Assembly: GCA_017306015.1 (NCBI GenBank) | Contig: JAFKJK010000019.1 | Coordinates: 1 to 64,000 of the forward strand | Direction of reading: 5' to 3' | Length of the DNA stretch: 64,000 nucleotides | Source of the DNA: Propionibacteriaceae bacterium | GTDB lineage: Bacteria; Actinomycetota; Actinomycetes; Propionibacteriales; Propionibacteriaceae | Notes under the pieces: generated by a model | What the model saw: only the letters and a program-made list of their open reading frames with translations | Database searches by the model: none | Told to the model about the DNA's origin: nothing | Part shown: positions 36,860 through 46,700 of the stretch, one piece after another | How positions within the stretch are numbered: the stretch's first letter is position 1 | Layout of the letters: each line of letters starts with the position of its first letter | Made by a program: the position numbers and the translations under genes

Positions 36860-37743
36860 CCACCGGACTGACAACACCTGTCGGCGGTCGCGTCTCGGCC
36901 CCTGAGCGAGGGCGCCGGCTCCACCTCGCACGCAACTTCGCCAGCCTGCTGGTGTTCCTGATCGTGATCGTCCAGGTCTACCCGCTGATCTGGCTGTTCG
37001 TGACCAGCCTGAGGCCGGCACAGGAGTTCGCCGGCGGCAACGCGTTCGGCATTCCGGCCGCTCTCACCTGGGACAACTACGCCAGGGCCTTCGCGTCCGC
37101 GGACCTCGGCCGCTACATCTTCAACAGCCTCGTCGTCACAGGCGCCTCCAGCGTCCTCATCGTGCTGCTGGGCATGATGGCTGCGTACGCAATCCAGGTG
37201 CTCGGATTCAGGGGCAGCAAGATCGTCATGGGCGCGTTTCTGCTCGGCATCATCGTCCCGGTCCAGATCGCCCTCGTGCCCTTGTTCATCAACTACTCGC
37301 GGGTCGGCCTGCTGAACACCTACCAGTCGATGGTCATCCCGCTGGTCGGGTTCGCCCTGCCCACCTCGGTGTACCTGTTCGTGTCGTTCTTCGAGTACAT
37401 CCCCAAGGAGACGTACGAGGCCGCCGCCCTCGACGGGGCCGGACCGTTCCGTGTCTTCTTCGAGATCACGATGCCGCTGTCAACGAACACCGTGATCACC
37501 GTGGTTTTCGTCAACGGCATCTTCATCTGGAACGACTTCATCTTCGCCAACACCTTCGTGTTCGAAGAGAACATGAAGACCATCCCGCTCGGTCTGCAGA
37601 ACTTCATCGGCGCCATGGGGTCGGTCGACTGGACCGCGACCTTCGCCGCCGTCTGCATCACAGTGACCCCGCTGCTGCTGGTGTTTCTCATCATGAACAA
37701 GGCCATCATCTACGGCCTCGAGAGCGGCGCGACCAAGGGCTAG
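36856..37743 (+). CDS. ABC sugar transporter permease (MalG type)
   Basis: A 295-residue integral membrane protein of the MalG type, with the EAA loop TYEAAALDGAGPFRVFFEITMPL and about six helices. The GTG at 36856 overlaps the preceding stop, marking a heteromeric permease with the MalF-type subunit. Longer in-frame starts lie inside the upstream gene and are rejected. Confidence 0.92.
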   Translation: MTTGLTTPVGGRVSAPERGRRLHLARNFASLLVFLIVIVQVYPLIWLFVTSLRPAQEFAGGNAFGIPAALTWDNYARAFASADLGRYIFNSLVVTGASSVLIVLLGMMAAYAIQVLGFRGSKIVMGAFLLGIIVPVQIALVPLFINYSRVGLLNTYQSMVIPLVGFALPTSVYLFVSFFEYIPKETYEAAALDGAGPFRVFFEITMPLSTNTVITVVFVNGIFIWNDFIFANTFVFEENMKTIPLGLQNFIGAMGSVDWTATFAAVCITVTPLLLVFLIMNKAIIYGLESGATKG

Positions 37744-37744
37744 G

Positions 37745-38785
37745 GTGACCACGATGCAGACCAAGGGTTCCGGCGCCCATCCCACACCGCCCGCTGCGGT
37801 GACGCTCCACGACGTTGCCCGAGTTGCGGGCGTCTCGGTCGCCACCGTGTCCTACGTGGCGAACGGACGGACCAACGTCCGGCTCTCCGACGCCACCCGG
37901 CTTCGCGTCCAGAAGGCGATCGACGATCTCGGCTACCGCCCCAACGCACTCGCCAAGAACCTGGTACAGGGAACGTCCAGGTTCATCGGGCTCGTCGCGG
38001 ACGGCGTCGCCACCACGCCCTTCGCCGGCCAGATCATCCATGGCGCCCAGGACGAAGCGTGGCGCCATGGCTTCGTGCTCCTCGTCGCGAACACCGAATC
38101 CGATCCGCAGGTGGAGAACGAAGCCATCGACATGATGCGCGAGCATCAGGTGCACGGAATCCTCTACTCGACCTGGTATCACCGCGAGATCGCCGTGCCG
38201 AGCGCCCCCAACTCCTCTGACATGGTGCTCGTCAACTGCTTCGCCCCGGGCTCCCGCGCGCGAGCCGTCGTTCCCGACGAACGCCAAGGAGGACGGGTCG
38301 CTACCGAACAACTCCTGAAGCAGGGGCACAGCCGGATCGCGTTCATCAACACCACCTGGGAATCACCCGCCCGCACCGGCCGGCTCGCCGGCTACCGGGA
38401 CGCGCTCGCCGCGGCCGGGATCGACTTCGAACCGGCAAACGTGATCGACGCGGAGCCCAACCAGGAGGGTGGGTACGGAGCCTTCGAGCAGATCCGGAGA
38501 CTGGACGTGACCGCGGCGTTCTGCCACAACGACCGCGTCGCCATGGGCCTCTACGACGCCGTCCGCGTCCGCGGGCTCAAAGTCCCGACCGACCTGGCCA
38601 TCGTCGGCTTCGACAACCAGGAAGTGATCGCAGCCCACCTTCGTCCCCCCCTCACCACCGTCCAGTTGCCGCACTACGAACTCGGCGCGGCAGGCGTTCG
38701 CATTCTGCTCGGGCTGGACCCCGTTCCCGCAGGGACCGTGACCCAACTGGCCTGCCCGGTGGTGCAGCGGGACTCAGACGGCTGA
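37745..38785 (+). CDS. LacI family transcriptional regulator of the fructan operon
   Basis: A 346-residue repressor: helix-turn-helix at about residues 20-65 (TLHDVARVAGVSVATVSYVANGR, then LSDATRLRVQKAIDDLGYRPNALAK) and a periplasmic-binding-like ligand domain with RIAFINTTWESPA and VAIVGFDNQEV-like closing motifs. It sits inside the operon it probably controls via the AAACGTTT operators. The GTG at 37745 and the ATG at 37754 are both possible starts. Confidence 0.9.
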   Translation: MTTMQTKGSGAHPTPPAAVTLHDVARVAGVSVATVSYVANGRTNVRLSDATRLRVQKAIDDLGYRPNALAKNLVQGTSRFIGLVADGVATTPFAGQIIHGAQDEAWRHGFVLLVANTESDPQVENEAIDMMREHQVHGILYSTWYHREIAVPSAPNSSDMVLVNCFAPGSRARAVVPDERQGGRVATEQLLKQGHSRIAFINTTWESPARTGRLAGYRDALAAAGIDFEPANVIDAEPNQEGGYGAFEQIRRLDVTAAFCHNDRVAMGLYDAVRVRGLKVPTDLAIVGFDNQEVIAAHLRPPLTTVQLPHYELGAAGVRILLGLDPVPAGTVTQLACPVVQRDSDG

Positions 38786-38803
38786 GAAGGGTAGCGAGCC
38801 GCC

Positions 38804-40285
38804 ATGACAGACACAGAGGCCACGCATCCGCGCGCCCGCATTGCACTGGACCCGCACGCACCCGCGTTCCACTTCATGGCCCCACAAGGGTGGTTGAACG
38901 ACGCCAACGGCCTGTGCCAGTGGGATGGGATCTTCCATCTCTTCTACCAACACAACCCGGCAGCACCCGTCCACAATCAGATCCAGTGGGGCCATGCAAC
39001 CAGCACCGACCTCGTCCACTGGCACGACGAGCCGCCCGCGCTGACACCCTCGGCCGGTCCGGACGCTGAAGGGTGCTGGAGCGGTGTCCTCGTCAACGAC
39101 AACGGCACACCGACGCTGATCTACTCGGGGCACGCACCCTCACAGCGACGCACCCAGGCCTGTTGCATTGCGACCGGCACCCCGGACCTGCATACGTGGA
39201 CGAAATGCTCCGAAAATCCCGTGATTGGCGGGCCGCCTGACGAGCTGGACGTGACCGAGTTCCGCGACCACAGTGTGTGGCGCGAGGACGGCCGCTGGCA
39301 CCAGGCAGTGGGCTCGGGTGTCGTCGGACACGGCGGCGCGCTGCTCCACTACAGCAGCGACGACCTGCGCCACTGGGATTACGAAGGACCGCTGCTCACC
39401 GCTGGACGGATGCCCTCGGGCGGCCCATTCGCCGGCACGACTTGGGAATGCCCGGACATCTTCACCCTTCAGGCGTCCGACGGTGCGCAGACCCATGTCG
39501 CGATCTTCTCCGCCTGGGACTATGGAGCCACCCTCTACCCCCTCTACACCACAGGTCAGATCGTCGACGGCAGGTTCGTGCCGGCAACGGCACCACGTCA
39601 CCTCGACCTCGGGCTGCGGCATTTCTACGCGCCCCAGAGCTTCACCTCCGCCGACGGGCGCCGCATCCAGTTCGGCTGGGCGCAGGAAGCCCGACCCGGG
39701 CCCGCCATCCTGCAGTCAGGCTGGTGCGGGGTGATGTCGCTCCCGCGACAGCTGGCCTTGGGTCCTGACGGCCATCTGTCGGCAGCGCCTGTCCGCGAAG
39801 TCGAGACTCTCCGTATCGGCGACGGCGAGCACCTGACCGTCGCTGACGGGACGGTGCGACCTCGAACATCGGGGGATCAACTGGACCTGGAGGCCTCGGT
39901 GATCCTGTCACCCGGGGGCATCCTCGAGGTGATGGTGCGCGCCACGCCCGGTCTGACCGAAGGAACCGCAGTACGGCTACACCGAACTACTGACGGCACG
40001 TGCCAACTCATCCTCGACCGCAGCCGCAGCCGCCGAGCATCTGACCTCACCGGCTACGACACGACTGAACTCGCCGGCGTGCTACCCACCGCCGCCGGCG
40101 CTCCGATCGATCTCCGGATCGTCGTGGACCATTCCATACTCGAGGTGTTCGCTTCCGGAGTGCCTCTCACCGCGCGCATCTATCCCGACAGCCCCGACGC
40201 CACTGGCGTGCACATCGCCACAAGCGGGGCGGGCACCAGCGCCACACTCAGCATCTGGCCCATGAGCGCCGTCGGGCGTATCTGA
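38804..40285 (+). CDS. GH32 beta-fructofuranosidase/levanase
   Basis: A 493-residue enzyme of typical GH32 length with all three acidic motifs: WLNDANG (nucleophile Asp), FRDHSVW (transition-state Asp) and TWECPDIF (acid/base Glu). A C-terminal beta-sandwich ends with LRIVVDHSILEVFASG, characteristic of sucrose-6-phosphate hydrolase and levanase proteins. No signal peptide is visible, so it cleaves imported sucrose or fructo-oligosaccharide in the cytoplasm. It is the last gene of the LacI operon, 18 bases after the regulator. Confidence 0.92.
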   Translation: MTDTEATHPRARIALDPHAPAFHFMAPQGWLNDANGLCQWDGIFHLFYQHNPAAPVHNQIQWGHATSTDLVHWHDEPPALTPSAGPDAEGCWSGVLVNDNGTPTLIYSGHAPSQRRTQACCIATGTPDLHTWTKCSENPVIGGPPDELDVTEFRDHSVWREDGRWHQAVGSGVVGHGGALLHYSSDDLRHWDYEGPLLTAGRMPSGGPFAGTTWECPDIFTLQASDGAQTHVAIFSAWDYGATLYPLYTTGQIVDGRFVPATAPRHLDLGLRHFYAPQSFTSADGRRIQFGWAQEARPGPAILQSGWCGVMSLPRQLALGPDGHLSAAPVREVETLRIGDGEHLTVADGTVRPRTSGDQLDLEASVILSPGGILEVMVRATPGLTEGTAVRLHRTTDGTCQLILDRSRSRRASDLTGYDTTELAGVLPTAAGAPIDLRIVVDHSILEVFASGVPLTARIYPDSPDATGVHIATSGAGTSATLSIWPMSAVGRI

Positions 40286-40294
40286 ACCCGATCC

Positions 40295-40737
40295 CTACGA
40301 GCGCCGACCACCCAGGCCGGCGTCCCGGGCGTGCGCGACGGCCTCGGCTCGGGTCGCCACCTGGAGCTTGGTGAACACGTTGTTGACGTGGTTGCGCACG
40401 GTCTTCGGCGACAGCACCCGGCGGCTGGCGATCTCGGTGTTGGTCAGGCCGCGCGCGACCAGGTCGAGGATCTCGCGCTCACGTTCGGTCAGTTCGGGGA
40501 ACGGGACGGCGGCCGTCGACGCTCCACCCCGGCGAAGTAGCCGAGCACCCGGCTGGCGATGCCCGAGCTGAACGCGATGCCGCCCCTGGAGACCGTGTCG
40601 AGTGCCTGCCTGATCTCCTCCCGATCGGCGCTCTTGAGCAGGTAGCCGCGGGCCCCGGCCCGCATCGCGGCGAACACCGAGTCGTCGCCGTCCAGCATCG
40701 TCAGCACCAGCACCGCCACGCCCGGTTGCTCCGCCAC
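40295..40737 (-). pseudogene. NarL/LuxR-type response regulator, truncated and frameshifted
   Basis: The minus strand encodes the end of a receiver domain (VLVLTMLDGDDSVFAAMRAGARGYLLKSADREEI, containing the conserved Thr-like and Lys positions) and, after a frameshift near 40510, an intact LuxR helix-turn-helix (LTEREREILDLVARGLTNTEIASRRVLSPKTVRNHV). The first ~55 receiver residues with the phosphorylated Asp are missing. The gene stops abruptly at 40737, where a second pseudogene begins. No cognate kinase remains, so it is a decayed two-component locus. Confidence 0.85.
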
Positions 40738-41328
40738 AACTGGTCCGGTTGTATCGGCAGGTGGGTCGGGTGCTCATCGAGCAGCCCGATCGGGCTCGGT
40801 GGGGCGACAGGGTTGTCGAACGGCTCTCTGCTGATCTGCGAGCCGAGCTCGACGGCGCTGGGCGGGTTCTCGGTTCGGCAACCTGAAGTACATGCGCTCC
40901 TTCGCTCGCGCGTGGGCGACGCTGGATCAGATCGGGCAACATCCTGTTGCCCAAGTGCCGTGGGGTTACATCACGGTCCTGCTCGACAAGCTGGATGACC
41001 CACCCTGGGCTGCGGGACTGGTACGCGTCCCAGTCGGTCACGCACGCTCCGCCATGTGGTGGTCGAACTGAAGGTCGGCAAGTTCAAGGAGGAGTACGCC
41101 GCCCAACTGGAGCTCTGTGTCCGTCTGGTCGAGGATCAGCTCCGCCGTCCCCGGCATCAAGCGACCGTGGGCCTGCTGTTGTGCACCGACAAGAACGACC
41201 GCGTCGTGCAGTACGTGCTGGCTACCAACTCCCAGCCGATCGCGGTCGCCAGCTACGACCTGCTCCCCGCCGCCGAGCGAGCAGCGCTACCGTCCGAGGC
41301 TGACCTTGGGCGGGCCCTCGACAGCTGA
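40738..41328 (+). pseudogene. YhcG/DUF1016-type PDDEXK nuclease, decayed
   Basis: Read across frames, the plus strand gives LVRLYRQVGRVLIEQ, VVERLSADLRAEL, then RFGNLKYMRSFARAW, VPWGYITVLLDKLDD and finally VVVELKVGKFKEEYAAQLE with the nuclease E-x-K. This is the DUF1016 N-terminal region and PDDEXK domain of YhcG-family proteins. At least one frameshift (near 40870), an internal deletion (near 41040) and a missing start show that it is dead. The last part is open from 41056 to 41328 but lacks the rest of the catalytic core. Confidence 0.85.
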
Positions 41329-41616
41329 GAGCCGATCGGTCTTCCTTCGAAAGCCTCGCTCGCCACCTCTGCGGCGCCTTGCGGAGTCGGGCCCTCGCGC
41401 CGATGTTGGCGCGCGGCCCGGGCGGAGGCGTTCGAGTTCGTTCGAATCGGTCGGGTGAACCTTCGCGACCCGCTCGTCGCAGGCAGGCTACGACGTGCTG
41501 CCAGTCGACTCCGTTGGTGGCGCGCGTGGAGGGGGAGGCCGGTGTCGCGACCCGTGCGGCCATTGGTGCGCGACGCCGCGCCTCCCGCCTCGCGTGTGTA
41601 TGGAGCGGCGCCGGCG

Positions 41617-42447
41617 ATGAGTGACGAGGCCGACACGCTCCCGTCACGACCCGGGGGCCTCATCCTGGAACACCACGTCACCGATCCCGAGCCGGTGGAC
41701 GACGGCGAGCTCATGTTCGCCAGCCGCCGACACAAGTACCTGGTCGCGATCCTCGCCAGGGAGGGTGAGGTCGTCTGGCCCTCGGCGTTCCTTGCCGCGA
41801 GGAGGCTCCGGTTCGAGACCTACCGGCGCTACCGCTGGCTCGACGCGTCCGATCAGGACGCCGACGGCGGCGAGAGCGACCAGTGGGACCCCAGGGCTAT
41901 CCAGGTCGGCGTCCTGCGCAGAACCGACAAGGTCGAGTTGATCGCCACCAGCCGACTGATCGTGCGCCGCACCTCGCGGGACCGGATTCCGGTGGAGTTC
42001 GAGTACCCCGAGGCGTTCCCGTCCGGGACCGCGAACGTAATGGACGCCGAGCTGTCCCGACTGGTCTCAGTGTCGCCCGACAAGCGTGAACGCGCGCTCG
42101 CGTCCATGGCGTGCCAACGGGCCATGCTCGGCTGGGCGCTCGCCAACGGCGTGAACCAGGCGTACGGCATCGTCGAGGACCATCTTGTGCGCCGGCTTGA
42201 GGCAACGGGGATTCCGCACCACGTCCTGACCGACCTCAAGCCTCTGCCGTCATTCGGGGACTCGATGAACCGTGTGATCCGGATCGATCCGCGTGAAATG
42301 GCTCGTGACGTGCTGCACATCAGAAGGGTTCCGTTCGCCACCTATCTGTTCTTCCGCGGGCTACAGAATCACCAAGGCAGTGGTGCGTCCGGACGCAGAC
42401 TCATGATTCGAACTGCTCAACGCGCCAACGCGATCGGCCTTGCATGA
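41617..42447 (+). CDS. LuxI/FeeM-like GNAT acyltransferase (putative signal synthase)
   Basis: A 276-residue protein with an acyl-homoserine-lactone-synthase-like core: RRLRFETYRRYRWLDA near the N-terminal helix, VELIATSRLIVRR in the place of the conserved substrate strand, and MDAELSRLVSVSP matching the LuxI E-x-SR motif. The later helix ACQRAMLGWALANGVNQAYGIVEDHLVRRLEATG is also family-like. Related N-acyl amino acid synthases share this fold, so the product may be an acylated amino acid or lactone. ATG 41617 has GGAG 11 bases upstream. The ThiF-like gene follows. The 288 bases before it hold nothing clear. Confidence 0.7.
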   Translation: MSDEADTLPSRPGGLILEHHVTDPEPVDDGELMFASRRHKYLVAILAREGEVVWPSAFLAARRLRFETYRRYRWLDASDQDADGGESDQWDPRAIQVGVLRRTDKVELIATSRLIVRRTSRDRIPVEFEYPEAFPSGTANVMDAELSRLVSVSPDKRERALASMACQRAMLGWALANGVNQAYGIVEDHLVRRLEATGIPHHVLTDLKPLPSFGDSMNRVIRIDPREMARDVLHIRRVPFATYLFFRGLQNHQGSGASGRRLMIRTAQRANAIGLA

Positions 42448-42553
42448 CTCGCTGGACCGCGACTAGTCACGAGTTCGATCGCGGGGCCGTTGAGGCGATC
42501 AAGGCGCCGATCAAAGAGCCTTTCGGCTCGCTTCGACCAGGAAGGGCATACGC

Positions 42554-43615
42554 ATGCTCGCGCCGCGACACACACTGAACCCGTTCACCTCAACTGACGA
42601 ATGGGAGCACTATGCCTCACTGGCACGGCGCGAGACGGTGGTGGGCGGAGTTCCGGACCTCTATGTCCGCAACTTGGGATTTCATAGTCTCCAGGAACAG
42701 CGACGACTTCAGGATGCGACTCTCGCGATCAGCGGTGGTGGAGGTGACGGCGGCGAGATCGCCCGCCTGGCCGTCCGTGCCGGAATCGGGTGTGGAAGGA
42801 GAGGTGAGATCAGGCTTGCCGACCCAGAGGCGTTCGCTCCGGAGAACATCAACCGACAGTCTGCATCGGCGGCGGACACGATCGGGGAGAACAAGGCCGT
42901 TGCGGTTGCCCGCCTGCTGCTCAGGATCAACCCTGCACTCAATGTCAAGGTCTATATGGATGGTGTGACACCTGAGAACATAGAAGACTTTGTGAAGGGA
43001 GCGGACGTCGTTCTCGATGAGGCCGCATTTGAAAGACACGAGCTGGCTGTCATGACCAATCGGGCTGCTCGACAGTACGAGGTCCCGGTTGTTCAGGGAA
43101 TGAATCTGGGATGGGCGGGAATCGTCACCACGATGCATCCCCACGGTGCCAAGTTTGAGCGGCAGTTGGGATTCGTCGATAGTGATGACCTCGCAAAGGT
43201 TGCTGAGTCAAGAGTTCCCCTTCGCCATTGGATTCCGTACATTCCGTTCAGGTACGGAGACTACGGCGTACTAGAGGCAACCTCGACGGGGATCAAGCCG
43301 GCACCCTCAATTGCTGAAGGCATGTCGGTGACCGCGGCCCGCACGGTGCTCGAAGTAAAACTGAATCTATGGAGCGGAGGCAATCGTCGCAAGTTGCCGA
43401 CCTACTTCAGGTGGGCGGAGGTGGTTGACCTCTACTCCGGACGCACCAAGCGGGTCCGTTATACCGACCTGAGCTACTACACCCATGGCGCACGAGCCTG
43501 GATCCGCGATCGGATGCTCCACCTGAACCCCGTGACAGACTTTGCGCTCCATCCGGACGTCGTCGGAACCGAGATCGACTGGCCGCCGTTCATGGAGGAA
43601 CCGCTAACCCCGTAG
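42554..43615 (+). CDS. ThiF/E1-like adenylyltransferase
   Basis: A 353-residue E1-superfamily protein. The nucleotide loop is ISGGGGDGGEIARLAVRAGIG and is followed by RLADPEAFAPENINRQ, which contains the conserved Arg finger and the N-x-NRQ motif, and by VKGADVVLDEA. E1-like enzymes adenylate a C-terminal carboxylate of a ubiquitin-like or peptide partner. No zinc CxxC pairs and no catalytic-Cys domain are evident, and no ubiquitin-like gene is adjacent. Codon usage (AGA/TAT/CTC mix) differs from neighbours, suggesting transfer. It probably works with the upstream acyltransferase. Confidence 0.78.
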   Translation: MLAPRHTLNPFTSTDEWEHYASLARRETVVGGVPDLYVRNLGFHSLQEQRRLQDATLAISGGGGDGGEIARLAVRAGIGCGRRGEIRLADPEAFAPENINRQSASAADTIGENKAVAVARLLLRINPALNVKVYMDGVTPENIEDFVKGADVVLDEAAFERHELAVMTNRAARQYEVPVVQGMNLGWAGIVTTMHPHGAKFERQLGFVDSDDLAKVAESRVPLRHWIPYIPFRYGDYGVLEATSTGIKPAPSIAEGMSVTAARTVLEVKLNLWSGGNRRKLPTYFRWAEVVDLYSGRTKRVRYTDLSYYTHGARAWIRDRMLHLNPVTDFALHPDVVGTEIDWPPFMEEPLTP

Positions 43616-43733
43616 AGGTTCGAGTCATCGCCCGACGGCTCAGGCATAGTTCGAACGAAGTCGAACGACTATCGCGCCGGAGTTGCCGTGCTACTGGCGT
43701 TCGAAACCGTTCGCATCTGACAGGATTCCGTCC

Positions 43734-46700
43734 ATGAGGGTGGGGGTAAGCCTCCGGTCGGAATGGGCGGCAAGGCTCGATGAGGCCCGGCGCCGGCGGC
43801 ACTTGTCGCTGAGTGTTGCGGCGAAACTGGCGGGGGTCGGAAAGACGACCGCGCACGGTTGGTTGACCGGTGATCACTTCCCGACGCCGGCACTGCGTCC
43901 GAGCTACCTGAAGCTGGTTGCTGCGCTCGGCCTTTCGGATGAGGTTCCGGACGGGATCTGGGACGAGAGTGCGGAACTCGGCGGCGGGGCGCGGACCGGC
44001 TCCGCGCCCTATGTCGGTTTGCGCGCGTTCGGAGTCGCTGACCGCGAGTTGTTCCACGGACGGCGAGACCAGGTGGCCGCGCTCACCGCAGCGGTGCAGG
44101 ACCTGCGCCGGACTGCCGGCGGCGGAGTACTGGCGTTGCTCGGGCCGTCCGGCAGCGGGAAGTCGTCGCTGCTGGCCGCTGGCCTCATCGCCCGGGAATG
44201 CGTGGACGGCGCCCTGGCCGGGTGGGGGATCGCGCAACTCTCGGCCGCGACCCTCGCCGACAGTTCACCGGTCGATGCTGAGCTGGCTGTGGTGGACCAG
44301 TTCGAGGAGGTCTTCCGGCTCGGCGAGCCAGCCTGCCAGGACGCGCTGAGCCGTCTGGTCGAGCTGTCGCGGACCATGGTCGTCCTGATCGCGATGGGCT
44401 CGGACGTCTTCGGCGTGGCCAGCGAGCATCCTGAACTGATCGACGCACTCTCCCGGCCCGTGCTGGTCGCCCCGATGACGCGCGAGGAGTTGGCGGAGGC
44501 GGTTACCGCACCGGCGGAACTGATGGGCACCCGCGTCGAACCTGAGTTGGTCGATCTCGTCCGCAACGAGTTGGCGCCGCGCTCGACCGACTCGATCCCG
44601 GTGGATGTGCTGCCGTTGCTGTCCACCGCACTGCTGCAGACCTGGGAATACGGACGCGGCCGGAACATGACCGTCGCCGACTATCTCGCCGCCGGTGGCG
44701 TCGCACACGCGCTCGACAGTCAGGCCGAGGGTGTCTACACCGGGCTGGACGCCGACGGCCAGGCGAGCGTCGCCAAAGTGTTCCTGCAGCTGGTCCGGGT
44801 CACCGAGTCGGGTGCGTTCACCCGTCCACTGTCGCTGTCGACCCTGAGCGAGGACGAGGCCCGGCTGCTGCGTCCTTTCGTGGACGCCCGGCTGCTGACC
44901 AGCGGCGACACCTGGGTGCGGATCAGCCACGAGTCCCTGCTCACCCACTGGAAGCGGCTGGACAGCTGGATCCAGGATCGCAGCGCCGACCTGCGCGACC
45001 TTGACCGACTCCGTACCGCCACCACGATCTGGCGGGACGCGTCCCGTAGCGACGACCTCTTGCTTCCCGTCGAGCGGCTCGGCACGTTCAGCGACTGGCC
45101 CGCCGACCCGGTGCGGGCACCGCTGCTCGGCCCCGGCGAACGCGACTACATCGAGGCGAGCCGTGCGCACTTCACCAACGCCGTCGCCAAGGAACGGCGG
45201 GGCCGTCGGATCGCGCTCGGGTTGCTCTCCGTCGCGGCCGCACTCGCGATTGTCGCGGGAGGGCTGTTCGTGCGCTCGGAGGGGTTCCGCACGGACGCGG
45301 TCGCGGCCAAGCTCGACGCCGAGTCGCGCCAGGTCGCGATCGCCGCCCGATCGGTGCGCGGCCAGGACGCCAACCAGGAAGCCCAGATGGCGCTGGTCGC
45401 GAACCGGCTCAGCAACACTCTCGAGGCTCGTTCGGCACTGTTGGACGCGGCCTCCGACGACGTCCCGATCCGGTGGCTCGGCAAGCCGTCGGCAGTAGTC
45501 GCGGTGAATCCCGCGCAGGACCTGGCCGTCCGCGCCGACGGAGCCGGCCAGGTCACGATGTGGCGTGGCGACGAGGTGGCGACGAGTCCGGGACGTACCT
45601 TCGCGGTCGCCGAGGCGACCAGTCCGCAGTACGGGGTCGCGGTGACTCGAGTAGCCGGACGCGACCTGCTCGCGGTCGGCGGTGCCAGTTCGGCCGGGCT
45701 GTGGGACGTCACCGGCGACCCGGTCAGGCTCGCCGACTTCTCCCGCGACCAGGTGACGACCTATGCCGCGGCGTTCGCCGCCGACGGCAACGCTCTCGCC
45801 TTCGGCTACTCCGACGGCGCGGTCAGGCTCATCAGGCTGGACGCCGCAGGCAGGCCCGCCGGATCCCAGGATCTCCAGGTCAACCCGTCCGGCACCTCGT
45901 CACCGGCGGCCGTCAGCGCTGTCGCGTTCGACCCGGCCGGCCGCCTGTGGGTCGGCGGCGTCCCGGACGTGATCAAGCGCTGGCAGACCGGGCCTCAGGC
46001 CGCGCGGTCGTTGCCCGATCTCGCCTTCCGCTACGGTTCAGCGCCGGTCCGCGCGGTCTCCCTCGCGATCTCGCCCGACGGCACCCAGCTCGCCGCGGCC
46101 ACGATCGCCAACGCGGTGCTGCGCTGGCACCTCCACGGCGAGGACGTGACCTCCGCGCCCCCGCTCACCGGCTTCGGCAGCTGGGTGAACGCGGTCTCGT
46201 GGTCCAGCGACGGCGCCCGGCTCCTGGCCGGGTCGTCCGACCAGACCGTCCAGGTGTTTGCGGCCGACTCCGACACGGCAGCCACCACCCTCCACACCCC
46301 GGCGCTGGTCACGGGTGCCGCTGCGTTCGGCAGTCGCACCCTTGCCGTCGGCTCGGACGGCACCCTTCGGGTCTGGACGTCCCCCAGCCCGATCGTCCGC
46401 GCCTCGGGCGCGTCGGTGTACAACCTCAGTACGGATGCGACCGGCGCGAAATGGCTTGCCGGCGGCACCCTCGCCGATGGCGCGATGCTGTGGCGGCTCA
46501 GCGGGCGCGACCGCGAGCCGGTGCCGCTGACCTACCCGAAGCTGTCCGGCGCCCGCTCTGCCGCTGTCGCGGTCGCTCCGGACGGCAGCTACCTGGTCGC
46601 GGCCAGCAAGGCTGGGGAAGTGGTCGTCTGGCCGCTCACCGGTTCCGGAGCAGGCGCGCCAACGGTGAGCGACTTCGGACTCGGCTACATCAGCTGCGTG

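Noticed and set aside
41056-41328. Intact small nuclease gene
   Set aside because: It holds only the last part of a YhcG-type PDDEXK domain, and upstream pieces of the same family lie in other frames, showing a pseudogene.
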